DNA from: Hyphomicrobiales bacterium
Lineage (GTDB): Bacteria; Pseudomonadota; Alphaproteobacteria; Rhizobiales; HXMU1428-3
Direction: 5' to 3'
DNA: 64,000 bases
NCBI GenBank assembly: GCA_021775425.1
Contig: JAJFHX010000008.1
Span: 46,868-110,867, forward strand
In this document: one piece after another, positions 45,192 to 52,670 of the stretch
How positions within the stretch are numbered: position 1 is the stretch's first letter
Layout: the number at the start of each line of letters is the position of its first letter
Program-made: the position numbers and the translations under genes
The notes under the pieces: generated by a model
The model's input: the letters and a program-made list of their open reading frames with translations, nothing else
Database searches by the model: none
Told to the model about the DNA's origin: nothing

Positions 45192-45226
45192 ATCATATCA
45201 GTCCAATAAAATTAGTCTGATATGAT
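45192..45226 (+). other. Hairpin in the rnc-era spacer
   Basis: ATCATATCAG (45192-45201) pairs perfectly with CTGATATGAT (45217-45226) around a 15-base loop. No T-run follows, so it is not a terminator; it lies about 35 bases upstream of era in the presumed rnc-era transcript. Confidence 0.55.
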
Positions 45227-45260
45227 CAGTTTAACAAGATCACCTAAATGGAAATGATAT

Positions 45261-46238
45261 ATGATGAATTCTTCTGATGAAGAGATTACCTCGGCGCATG
45301 GTTTGCCGTCCCAAACAGAGGATGGAGCCAGTGACGCTTTTGAAATGAACAAGCGCTGTGGTTTTGTGGCGTTGATTGGCGCGCCGAATGCCGGCAAATC
45401 AACGCTGATGAACAGGCTGGTCGGGACAAAGGTATCTATTGTCACTCGCAAAGTGCAAACAACGCGTAGCCGCATTCGCGGCATTGCTATTTTTGATGAA
45501 ACGCAGATTGTGTTTGTGGATACGCCAGGGATTTTTGCCCCCAAAAGGCGGCTTGATCGGGCCATGGTGGATGCGGCCTGGGGTGGGGCGGCGGATGCTG
45601 ACCTGGTTGTGTTACTGGTTGATGCTCAAAAGGGGTTGACGAGTGATGTGGCGGCGATATTGAAAAAACTGAAAAATACCAAATATCAACTGGCTCTGGC
45701 GATCAATAAAATGGATCTGGTGCGCCGTGAAGATTTGCTGAAATTAACCAAAGAGCTCAGCGAAGAGGTTTCTTTTGATGAGGTTTTGTATATTTCAGCG
45801 ACAAAGGGTAATGGGACAGATGAGCTTGTGACTTATCTCAAGGCGCATTTGCCGCTCTCTCCCTGGCTTTATCCTGAAGACCAGTTAACAGATGCGCCGA
45901 TGCGGCATACGGCGGCTGAGATCACGCGGGAGAAGTTATTCTTAAGATTACACGATGAATTGCCCTATGCGACAACTGTTGAAACCATTGACTGGAAGGT
46001 CAAGAAGGATAAATCAGTTCGGGTTGAGCAGGTGATCTATGTTGAGAGAGACAGCCAGAAAAAAATAGTGCTTGGGAAGAATGGCGATGCGGTGAAAAGT
46101 ATTTCTATGTCATCACGCAAGGAGCTGAGTGAGATTCTTGGTGTGCCAGTGCATTTGTTTTTGTTTGTGAAGGTAAGGGAGCGCTGGGGGGATGACCCGG
46201 CCCGGTTCCATGAGATGGGGCTGGATTTTCCAAGCTGA
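45261..46238 (+). CDS. era: Ribosome-assembly GTPase Era
   Basis: 325 residues. GTPase domain with GAPNAGKSTLMN, the Era switch KVQTTRSRIRGI, DTPG and NKMD, then the KH domain at the C-terminus with LGKNGDAVKSISMSSRKEL. Binds the 16S rRNA 3' end during 30S maturation. The first 30 residues are an acidic extension before the usual Era start (CGFVALIGAPNAGKS), so initiation further in cannot be excluded. Confidence 0.95.
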   Translation: MMNSSDEEITSAHGLPSQTEDGASDAFEMNKRCGFVALIGAPNAGKSTLMNRLVGTKVSIVTRKVQTTRSRIRGIAIFDETQIVFVDTPGIFAPKRRLDRAMVDAAWGGAADADLVVLLVDAQKGLTSDVAAILKKLKNTKYQLALAINKMDLVRREDLLKLTKELSEEVSFDEVLYISATKGNGTDELVTYLKAHLPLSPWLYPEDQLTDAPMRHTAAEITREKLFLRLHDELPYATTVETIDWKVKKDKSVRVEQVIYVERDSQKKIVLGKNGDAVKSISMSSRKELSEILGVPVHLFLFVKVRERWGDDPARFHEMGLDFPS

Positions 46239-46254
46239 TAAAGACTCTTTTGAT

Positions 46255-46302
46255 GCCCCTTCAGTTGCCCACTAGGCAACCGGGGCTGGTACGCCGGAGG
46301 GG
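46255..46302. repeat. Structured repeat unit 1
   Basis: Outer stem GCCCC (46255-46259)/GGGGC (46282-46286); spacer TTCA; inner stem GTTGCC (46264-46269)/GGCAAC (46275-46280) with loop CACTA; tail TGGTACGCCGGAGGGG. Confidence 0.8.
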
Positions 46303-46342
46303 ATTGAGAGCATTGTTGGGTCTTATTTCGTTCTCTTCTGAT

Positions 46343-46389
46343 GGGGCTTCAGATGCCCACTAGGCATCCGCCCCTAGTACTACGGAGGG
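46343..46389. repeat. Structured repeat unit 2
   Basis: Same layout as unit 1 with swapped pairs: outer stem GGGGC (46343-46347)/GCCCC (46370-46374); spacer TTCA; inner stem GATGCC (46352-46357)/GGCATC (46363-46368), same loop CACTA; tail TAGTACTACGGAGGG. Confidence 0.8.
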
Positions 46390-46392
46390 TTG

Positions 46393-46409
46393 AGATGGGG
46401 TTTCAGATG
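46393..46409. repeat. Truncated copy of the structured repeat
   Basis: AGATGGGGTTTCAGATG at 46394-46409 closely matches the 5' half of unit 2 (TGATGGGGCTTCAGATG) but lacks the pairing 3' half. It lies directly before unit 3. Confidence 0.55.
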
Positions 46410-46419
46410 TTTATTTAGT

Positions 46420-46469
46420 GCGCCTTCAGGTTGCCTTCAAGCAACCGGCGCTGGTGCTTCGGAGAGAGG
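46420..46469. repeat. Structured repeat unit 3
   Basis: Outer stem GCGCC (46420-46424)/GGCGC (46447-46451); spacer TTCA; inner stem GGTTGC (46429-46434)/GCAACC (46441-46446) with loop CTTCAA; tail TGGTGCTTCGGAGAGAGG. Confidence 0.78.
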
Positions 46470-46570
46470 TTTGGCTGGGCATAGTTAGTTTTGGATTTTT
46501 ATTTTTAGTGGATGACTTTATTTTCATTTTTTCAGGAACAACTCTAATTTTCTAAAGCTCAGGATTTGCT

Positions 46571-47314
46571 ATGGAATGGATTGAAGATGGGATTGTACTT
46601 TCTTTAAAGAACCATGGTGAAACCAGTGTGCTGGCAGAGGTTTTTACGTCTGAGCATGGGCGGCACCTTGGTCTGGTGCGTGGGGGGAAATCCCGCCGGA
46701 TGCGTCCCGTTTTGCAGGCGGGTAATGTGGCGCGGCTGGCGTGGCGGGCGCGGCTGGATGAGCATCTTGGTAGTTTTACCGTTGAACTGCTTGACCCGGT
46801 TGCGTCTCGATTGTTTGATGACCCGCTGGCTCTATCTGCGCTTGGTTCGATTTGTGCTTCTCTGGCTTTATTTGCTGAACGTGACCCGCATCCTGGGCTT
46901 TATAAGGGGGCGCGGGTTGTGCTTTCGCATATGGAGGATGCTGATATCTGGCCGGCTTTGATGGTGCGGTTTGAGCTTGAAGTTTTGTCTGAACTCGGGT
47001 TCCGGCTTGATTTAAGAGAATGTGCGGCTTCAGGACGGCGTGATGATCTGATTTATGTTTCGCCCAAATCTGGCAAGGCTGTTTCAAAAGAGGCGGGGGA
47101 ACCATATAAAAACAAGCTGCTTGATCTGCCGCCCTTTCTTTGTAGTGCTGGCGAAGGTGATGTGCTTGGGAGTGACCTTTTGAACGGTTTTGCGCTTTCA
47201 GGTCATTTTTTTGAAAAACATGTTTATGGTTCAAGTGATATTGCGGGTGCCGCTGTGCTGGCTGAAGCGCGGGGGTTGTTTTTAAGGCGGTTTGTCAGGG
47301 CTGTTGCGAGATAG
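46571..47314 (+). CDS. recO: DNA repair protein RecO
   Basis: 247 residues, loads RecA on gapped DNA with RecFR. N-terminal OB fold: MEWIEDGIVLSLKNHGETSVLAEVFTSEHGRHLGLVRG is the family start; then a helical domain with LVRFELEVLSELGFRLDLREC. The zinc-site region is C-AASGRRDDLIYVSPKSGKAVS, typical of alphaproteobacterial RecO. Separated from era by the repeat-bearing gap. Confidence 0.94.
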   Translation: MEWIEDGIVLSLKNHGETSVLAEVFTSEHGRHLGLVRGGKSRRMRPVLQAGNVARLAWRARLDEHLGSFTVELLDPVASRLFDDPLALSALGSICASLALFAERDPHPGLYKGARVVLSHMEDADIWPALMVRFELEVLSELGFRLDLRECAASGRRDDLIYVSPKSGKAVSKEAGEPYKNKLLDLPPFLCSAGEGDVLGSDLLNGFALSGHFFEKHVYGSSDIAGAAVLAEARGLFLRRFVRAVAR

Positions 47315-47336
47315 CCGGGCCTTTGACTTGTGATTA

Positions 47337-48506
47337 TTATTTTTTCTCAGAATAGTTTTTTATCAGCCGGGCGACGTCTGAACCCGGTTCGATATTGTAA
47401 TTACTACCATTACGACCGGGTAATTTCCAGTGCCAGAAATTAACGGAAGATAGCCAGGGCTGGTTTTTGATGCGCAAATGGTTGCTATCCTCAACTTCAT
47501 TTTCAAGGCAGTTCAACAGGGCTTTAAAACTATTCAGGCGTTCACTTTCGTCTTTAAGATATGACGGGGACTGTTGCCAGGGTGTTGTAGTTGTCTGATC
47601 AAATGGAGTGAGGCCAAATTCACTCAGATGCAGCGGGCGCTGGTGTTGTCTGGCAAAATTATATAACTCATTCATCTGCGGTTTCAGATTTGCTGCTATC
47701 TGGCTGAGTGACGGATTGTTGATACCGGCTGATTGTTGCGCACTGGCGAGGGGGAAGTATGCGTCAATGCCGATCGAATCCAATTGCCGCCAGAAGGGAA
47801 AGGTGAGGTATTCTTCCCAATGGGCGGCGTAGGTCATTTTTGTGGTTCCTTTGATGTTCAGGGAATGGAGATCATAAAGGAGTTGCTCCCAAAACGGGCG
47901 GGCGGCAATGTTGTGGGTGAGGCTGGCAAGTTCTGAGCCGAGGTAAATATACTGGGCGTTATTGTTCACGCTGATCTGGGCCAGCTCCATGATGAGGCGA
48001 CTATATTCATTGAAAAAATTTTTGAGAGTAACACCGAAGAAATTGAGGTTGCCGCGCCATATTGCGCCGATCTGATGGGGGTTGTCTATTTCCAGCACAG
48101 GATAAAGTGAGGCTTTGATGTTATGAGCTGGCGCCAATTGCATTGCTTTTTCAAGGAATGGGATTTTTGGTGAGTGGTTGCTGTTAAACTGGCTTTTCTT
48201 TGAAATTTTTGCTGAGACTGGATCAACAAAGTAATAATTCAGGATCAGGCACTGGCTTATGCCGGTTTCATTTAACTCTGAGTATACCTCTTTCCAGAAC
48301 TGATCCGGGTCCAGCTCTCCCTGATGCCAGAGCGGGAGGTGGACGCCGAGTTCTGGCCGGATATTGTTTTTATTCTTTTGTGGGGTGGCATTGACTTGTT
48401 GGATGCCTGAATGTGTGAAGGAGGATGATAAGGCAAGAAGTGACAAAAAAGGAAGTGACAGAGATTGGAGGAATTGGCGGCGTGACGGCATGCTGTTTGG
48501 TCTCAT
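47337..48506 (-). CDS. Tat-exported TIM-barrel glycosidase-like protein (GH113-like)
   Basis: 389 residues. The N-terminus carries a twin-arginine motif SRRQFLQS followed by a hydrophobic stretch, so Tat export is likely. The mature part looks like a glycoside hydrolase TIM barrel of GH113 type: LGVHLPLWH, QYIYLGSELASL with a possible acid/base Glu, SIGIDAYFPLA, and HLSEFGLTPF with a possible nucleophile Glu, then NFWHWKLPG. The substrate (mannan-type or peptidoglycan-related glycan) is not known. It converges on recO with 22 bases between stops. Confidence 0.72.
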   Translation of the reverse strand: MRPNSMPSRRQFLQSLSLPFLSLLALSSSFTHSGIQQVNATPQKNKNNIRPELGVHLPLWHQGELDPDQFWKEVYSELNETGISQCLILNYYFVDPVSAKISKKSQFNSNHSPKIPFLEKAMQLAPAHNIKASLYPVLEIDNPHQIGAIWRGNLNFFGVTLKNFFNEYSRLIMELAQISVNNNAQYIYLGSELASLTHNIAARPFWEQLLYDLHSLNIKGTTKMTYAAHWEEYLTFPFWRQLDSIGIDAYFPLASAQQSAGINNPSLSQIAANLKPQMNELYNFARQHQRPLHLSEFGLTPFDQTTTTPWQQSPSYLKDESERLNSFKALLNCLENEVEDSNHLRIKNQPWLSSVNFWHWKLPGRNGSNYNIEPGSDVARLIKNYSEKK

Positions 48507-48546
48507 TCCTCATGATAGCGGATGGTTTTTTGTTTTATGATGCTCC

Positions 48547-49347
48547 TTATTGCAGTTTGCCAACATTTTTGGCTTTTGCCAAATTGCTTTTTTCATGACC
48601 GATCAGGTTGATCAGCGTAGCGCTGCTCATATCTGCGTCTATAAAATTGGTGTTGGTAATGTCTGTATTTTCCAATCTTGCGCCATCGAATTGTGCCTTT
48701 TCAGCATTGGCGTTATTCAGTTTGGCGTTTTTCAGATTGGCGAACTCCAATATGGTTCTTGAAAGGTTGGCATCACTCAGATCTGCATTTTCAAGATTTG
48801 CTGAACTAAGGTTGCCTGTGATCAGCCCCATAGACTGGTTGCGCATATCAGCTGAAAGATTGGCTCCATTCAGCTTGGCGTTTTTCAGATTGGCGCGGCT
48901 GAGATTGGCGGCGATTTTGCTACCGGATAAATTTGCGTTCTCAAGGTTGACGTCAAGCATCTGTGCCTGAAAAATGCTGGCACCTTTGAGGTCAGCGTTT
49001 TTCATATTTGCTTTCAGCATCCAGGCCTGATCAAGAATGGCACCTTGCATGATGGCGTTTTCAAAGTTTGTGTTGTTCATATTGGCGGCGCGAAAATTGA
49101 CACCTGATAAATCCAGCCCACTCAGGTCGAGGCCGTTTAAAGCGAGAGAAGAAAAATCAGCCGGGTTTTGCCTGGTGGTGGATTTTAGTTTCTCTATCAC
49201 CTGTTCGCGGGTCAGTTCGGCTTCAGTCATGTTTTTGCCGGTCAGGTCGACATGATCCATCATGTTCTGTGCATATGAGGGTGATGCCATGAAAAGGGGC
49301 ATGATAAGTAATACAGTGATTTTCAGGACTGACAGGAGGTATCTCAT
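48547..49347 (-). CDS. Exported pentapeptide-repeat protein
   Basis: 266 residues with a signal peptide (YLLSVLKITVLLIMPLF, cleavage after SYA near 27) and then about 30 pentapeptide repeats of A(D/N)LXX type (for example LDLSGVNFRAANMNNTNF, ANLENADLSDANLSRT), which form a square beta-helix. Exported members are less common than cytosolic ones; function unknown. The frame opens 21 codons earlier, but the signal peptide begins at the ATG at 49347. Confidence 0.82.
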   Translation of the reverse strand: MRYLLSVLKITVLLIMPLFMASPSYAQNMMDHVDLTGKNMTEAELTREQVIEKLKSTTRQNPADFSSLALNGLDLSGLDLSGVNFRAANMNNTNFENAIMQGAILDQAWMLKANMKNADLKGASIFQAQMLDVNLENANLSGSKIAANLSRANLKNAKLNGANLSADMRNQSMGLITGNLSSANLENADLSDANLSRTILEFANLKNAKLNNANAEKAQFDGARLENTDITNTNFIDADMSSATLINLIGHEKSNLAKAKNVGKLQ

Positions 49348-50279
49348 AGCGCAGCTTTCTTTTGTTTTTTGGAATGCCGAACCAATATTGAAGAGACTGG
49401 TTACATTCATAGTTAAATTGTCGCATAGGGGGGGTAGAATTCAAAGTAACACTATTGCGAGCAACAAGTGTGAATGAACTTTTTGAGTGATTTGTGGGAT
49501 GGCCTTTTTGTCTCAGGTGGCGCATGGAGTGGCTGTTTTATTCACAGGCTGGATTTAGCGCAGGGATTGATTTGCTTTTCGGATGGTGATGGCTTTTATT
49601 TCTTCTATCTGTCAGTAAATGGGTATGAGGGAGGCTTTGTCTGGCAGAGGAGAAGACAATTCTGCGGAGGCCGTTCTGTAGACGTCTTACATTTTTCCAT
49701 CGCAGACTGTTATTGTTGCCGTTTTTTTAGCAAAAATGATAATTTGGTTCAGATTTCGGGGATAATAAGGCCTTGGAATGTGGCAGTCTGTTGGATATAG
49801 TGAGGCCGCAATGTGATTAATCATGCTGAAGCTGGCTGACTGAATTGTCGGGCTGTCGCCAAGTTTACGTAATTGTTTGATAATATTGTGAGCTGTTGGG
49901 TGTTGGCTGATGAATATTGTTAACACCGTTATCGTTAATTCGGGCCTTTGTTAAAATGGTCATATTTACGGGCTTTTGGGGAAGTGATTTATATTTACCC
50001 AAGATGAAATGTGGATTAGAGGGATGAGTGTTTTGATTTTCTCACTTCGCCTTTTATGAAGAGGATTGCTTGATAATTTAAGGTGTATTCACAAATTTGA
50101 TGACGTTAAATGATCGGCTTTCAGTTCTCAGAAGAGGTGTTTGCTATCACTCTTATGGTATCGCCGCTTTTTTGACCTTGTTCTGAACTGGTTTGCAGGA
50201 CTATTCGAATTATTGGCCCGTTATTTGTATGGATACATTATGTATTCGCGTGGAATGTTAAGGTAGGGAGCTTACATTT
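49348..50279. other. 930-base region without a supported gene
   Basis: The longest gene-poor stretch of the window. A 108-codon frame (49474-49800) has no RBS and a Cys/Trp/Phe-rich product that looks like chance. A small hairpin, ACACT-a-TTGC-ga-GCAA-ca-AGTGT, lies near 49449-49471. The rest is AT-rich. It may hold the promoter of the OmpA-like gene, a small RNA or a decayed gene; I cannot decide. Confidence 0.4.
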
Positions 50280-52430
50280 ATGGTGCGTAAAGCCAAACCC
50301 CGTCGTCGTTGGTTCTGGGGACTTTTTGTTCTTATCCTGATTGCTCCTATTGTAGCACTTGGTATGAAAGACCGGATTGAACGTGATTTAACCAAGCGGT
50401 CGCTGGCAGCATTGCGCGCTGCTGATATTTCCTGGGCGCAACCTGAATTTATCGGGCTAGATGGTGTCATCAAGGGGGAAGCTCCTTCTGCTGAACAACG
50501 AATAAAAGCGATCAATATCGTTGGCGGTGTTTATGGTGTCAGGCGGGTTCTAGATAAATTATCCCTTTCAAAAATTGTGGCGCCTTTTGTCTGGTCTGGC
50601 AGGCATGAAAAGGGCAAGATCGTGCTTGAAGGATATGTGCCTAACAAGCAGATCAGTCAGTCTGTGATTGGTCTGGCGAAGGCGAAATTTCCTCAGGCTA
50701 AACTTGAGGACAAGTTGAAAGTTGCGCGCGGTGCGCCTGATGATGATGAATGGTTCGGGCAGATCAGTTACGGGCTGGGTCAGTTGGCGCGGATGCGTTA
50801 TGGCACGGTTTATCTTACTGATAAAAAAATCAGCATTATCGGCTCGGCTCTGGATGAGGCGGCTTTTGGGGGGCTTAAAGAAAATTTCAGTGGTGAGCTG
50901 CCTTTGAAAATGAAGGCGGATTCCATCACCATTAAACCGCCTTTGGTTGAGAACTATTTTCTCAATGGGAAATATGAAGGCGGCTCGATGCTTTTAGAGG
51001 GTGTTGTACCTGATGCGAACAGTAAGGCAGAGATTGTTGCCGCTGTTAAAAAACTTTACCCGGGAAAAACGATTGAGGACAATTTAAGACTGGGTGATGG
51101 CGCGCCGAATGACTGGCAGGCTGCTGTGTTACTTTCACTGACAGAACTTTCAAAGCTTGAGAGTGGCGTTTTTATGATTGAAGAACGCAGTGTGAAACTG
51201 GAAGGTCTGGCCGTTGATAGAGGAACGGCGACGGCTGTTAAAACCACGCTGCGCACCGGCTATCCGACTGGATATAAAATTACAGATGACATCTCAGTTA
51301 AGGAAAAAGAGCTGCCTGCTGCTTCACCATTTGAGCTCAGGGTCAGCCGGGGTGATGATGCTGTGACAATTGATGGTGTGGTTGAAAGTGAAGAGGATAG
51401 AGCGGCCATTTTTAGTGCTGTGAAATCTGCATTTCCAGCGTTGAAGATTGTTGATGAGACGACTCTCGCAAAAGGGGCGCCGGTTAATTTTCTTGAGGCG
51501 ATAAAAGCTGGCACTTCATTGCTGAGTTCGATTAATAATGGTCAGCTGTTGTTAAGTGATGAGCAAATGACAATATCCGGCGACACGAAAGATGAAATTG
51601 TTGCCAAAGGATTTGAGAGTAAGCCAGCCGCATTACCGGATAATATAGACTGGATTAACGGAGTTCAGTTTGATGATAGTGAGATAAGGGCGCGAGAAGA
51701 AGCGGCCCGTAAAAAAGCTGAGGAAGAAGCGGCGTTAAAACGAGAAGCTGAACTGGCCGCTGAGGCTGAAGCTAAGGCGAAAGCAGAGGCAGAGGCGAAG
51801 GCTGAAGCGGAGAAACTAGCCGCGGAGAAAGAAGCCGCAGGGCTAAAGGCAAAAGCTGAAGCTGAAGAGAAGGCGAGAGCCGAAAAAGCTGCCCGCGAAA
51901 AGGCAGAGGCTGAAGCAAAAGCCGCTGCTGAAGCTGAAGCGAATAAAGACGAAGAAAAAGTCACTAATGAAGCCGAGCTTGCTATAAAAAGACAATGGCT
52001 CAGCCCGGAGGAAACTGCCAAGCGCTTATCAGAAATTCACAAAGAGAGTGGTGCGGTTAACGCCAAAGAGTGTCAATTGCTGATGAACTCAATTGTGAGG
52101 GGCAATGCGATCAGGTTTGGGGTGAACAGTTCGGTCATTAATTCTTCGAGCTATGATGTGCTTTCTAAAGTTTATTCCGTTGCAGCGAAGTGCAGCAATA
52201 CGGTCATTCGGGTGGAAGGGCACACTGACTCAGATGGTTCTGATGCCTATAATCTTGAATTGAGTCTGCGCCGGGCGAGGGCTGTGATCTCACACCTTGG
52301 TGAGCTTGGGATTCCGAGAATCCGGCTTGATACAAAAGGTTTTGGTGAAAAGAAACCAGTTGCCTCAAACGGGACAGCTGAAGGAAAAGCTTTAAACCGG
52401 CGGATTGAGTTTGTTGTTTTTGAAAATTAG
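50280..52430 (+). CDS. BON-repeat OmpA-family envelope protein
   Basis: 716 residues: a basic N-terminus and one helix (about 12-28), then at least four BON-like repeats (LDGVIKGEAPSAEQRIKA, IVLEGYVPNKQISQSVIGLAKAKFP, MLLEGVVPDANSKAEIVAAVKKLYPG, VTIDGVVESEEDRAAIFSAVKSAFPA), an Ala/Glu/Lys coiled coil (about 470-565) and a C-terminal OmpA peptidoglycan-binding domain with VEGHTDSDGSDAYNLELSLRRA. This is the order of mycobacterial ArfA (BON+OmpA) with an added rod. It likely spans the periplasm from inner membrane to cell wall. Followed by a microprotein and the HhH protein. Confidence 0.85.
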   Translation: MVRKAKPRRRWFWGLFVLILIAPIVALGMKDRIERDLTKRSLAALRAADISWAQPEFIGLDGVIKGEAPSAEQRIKAINIVGGVYGVRRVLDKLSLSKIVAPFVWSGRHEKGKIVLEGYVPNKQISQSVIGLAKAKFPQAKLEDKLKVARGAPDDDEWFGQISYGLGQLARMRYGTVYLTDKKISIIGSALDEAAFGGLKENFSGELPLKMKADSITIKPPLVENYFLNGKYEGGSMLLEGVVPDANSKAEIVAAVKKLYPGKTIEDNLRLGDGAPNDWQAAVLLSLTELSKLESGVFMIEERSVKLEGLAVDRGTATAVKTTLRTGYPTGYKITDDISVKEKELPAASPFELRVSRGDDAVTIDGVVESEEDRAAIFSAVKSAFPALKIVDETTLAKGAPVNFLEAIKAGTSLLSSINNGQLLLSDEQMTISGDTKDEIVAKGFESKPAALPDNIDWINGVQFDDSEIRAREEAARKKAEEEAALKREAELAAEAEAKAKAEAEAKAEAEKLAAEKEAAGLKAKAEAEEKARAEKAAREKAEAEAKAAAEAEANKDEEKVTNEAELAIKRQWLSPEETAKRLSEIHKESGAVNAKECQLLMNSIVRGNAIRFGVNSSVINSSSYDVLSKVYSVAAKCSNTVIRVEGHTDSDGSDAYNLELSLRRARAVISHLGELGIPRIRLDTKGFGEKKPVASNGTAEGKALNRRIEFVVFEN

Positions 52431-52491
52431 GTTTGGCTTTAGCTGGAATTTATTGCAGATGAACAGTTGAGGCTGAAATGGAGTTTTGGTT

Positions 52492-52578
52492 ATGAGTTAT
52501 CTGATTATATCTTTGTTGCCTTATATGCTTTTTGCGCTTTGTCTGGGCCTGATTGTGGGCTGGTTTAGTGTTGACTAG
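52492..52578 (+). CDS. 28-residue membrane microprotein
   Basis: A short frame from ATG 52492 to TAG: MSYLIISLLPYMLFALCLGL then IVGWFSVD. Nearly the whole length is one transmembrane helix. GGAG lies ten bases upstream of the ATG, a proper RBS. It sits 61 bases after the BON-OmpA stop and 92 before the HhH protein, all in one direction. Its IVGWF/LGLIVG end resembles the start of the HhH protein (LMVLFFFLGAAIGG). Not recognised; probably overlooked by automatic annotation because of size. Confidence 0.6.
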   Translation: MSYLIISLLPYMLFALCLGLIVGWFSVD

Positions 52579-52670
52579 GTGGATGTTGGGCAGAAATTAA
52601 AGCAGCGGAAACTGCCGAGATAGCTGTATTGAGCTGACTTACACGCGGGAAATTTAGTTGGGATAGTTAA

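Larger units (their letters stand above)
46239..46570. other. era-recO spacer holding structured repeats
   Basis: This roughly 330-base gap between two usually close housekeeping genes is almost filled by three copies of a structured element and one truncated copy (listed separately). No ORF is present. recO starts after a short AT-rich stretch. Confidence 0.7.

Noticed and set aside
46255..46469. Structured repeats as a CRISPR array or toxin-antitoxin RNA array
   Set aside because: Units are diverged, spacing is irregular (88 and 77 bases), and no cas gene or ToxN-type toxin is near.
49474..49800. 108-codon plus-strand frame in the large gap
   Set aside because: Cys/Trp/Phe-rich product without domain or signal logic and no RBS.
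51690..51960. A/E/K-rich repetitive DNA in the BON-OmpA gene as possible mobile repeat
   Set aside because: Open frame throughout; it encodes a coiled-coil rod, so it is coding low complexity.
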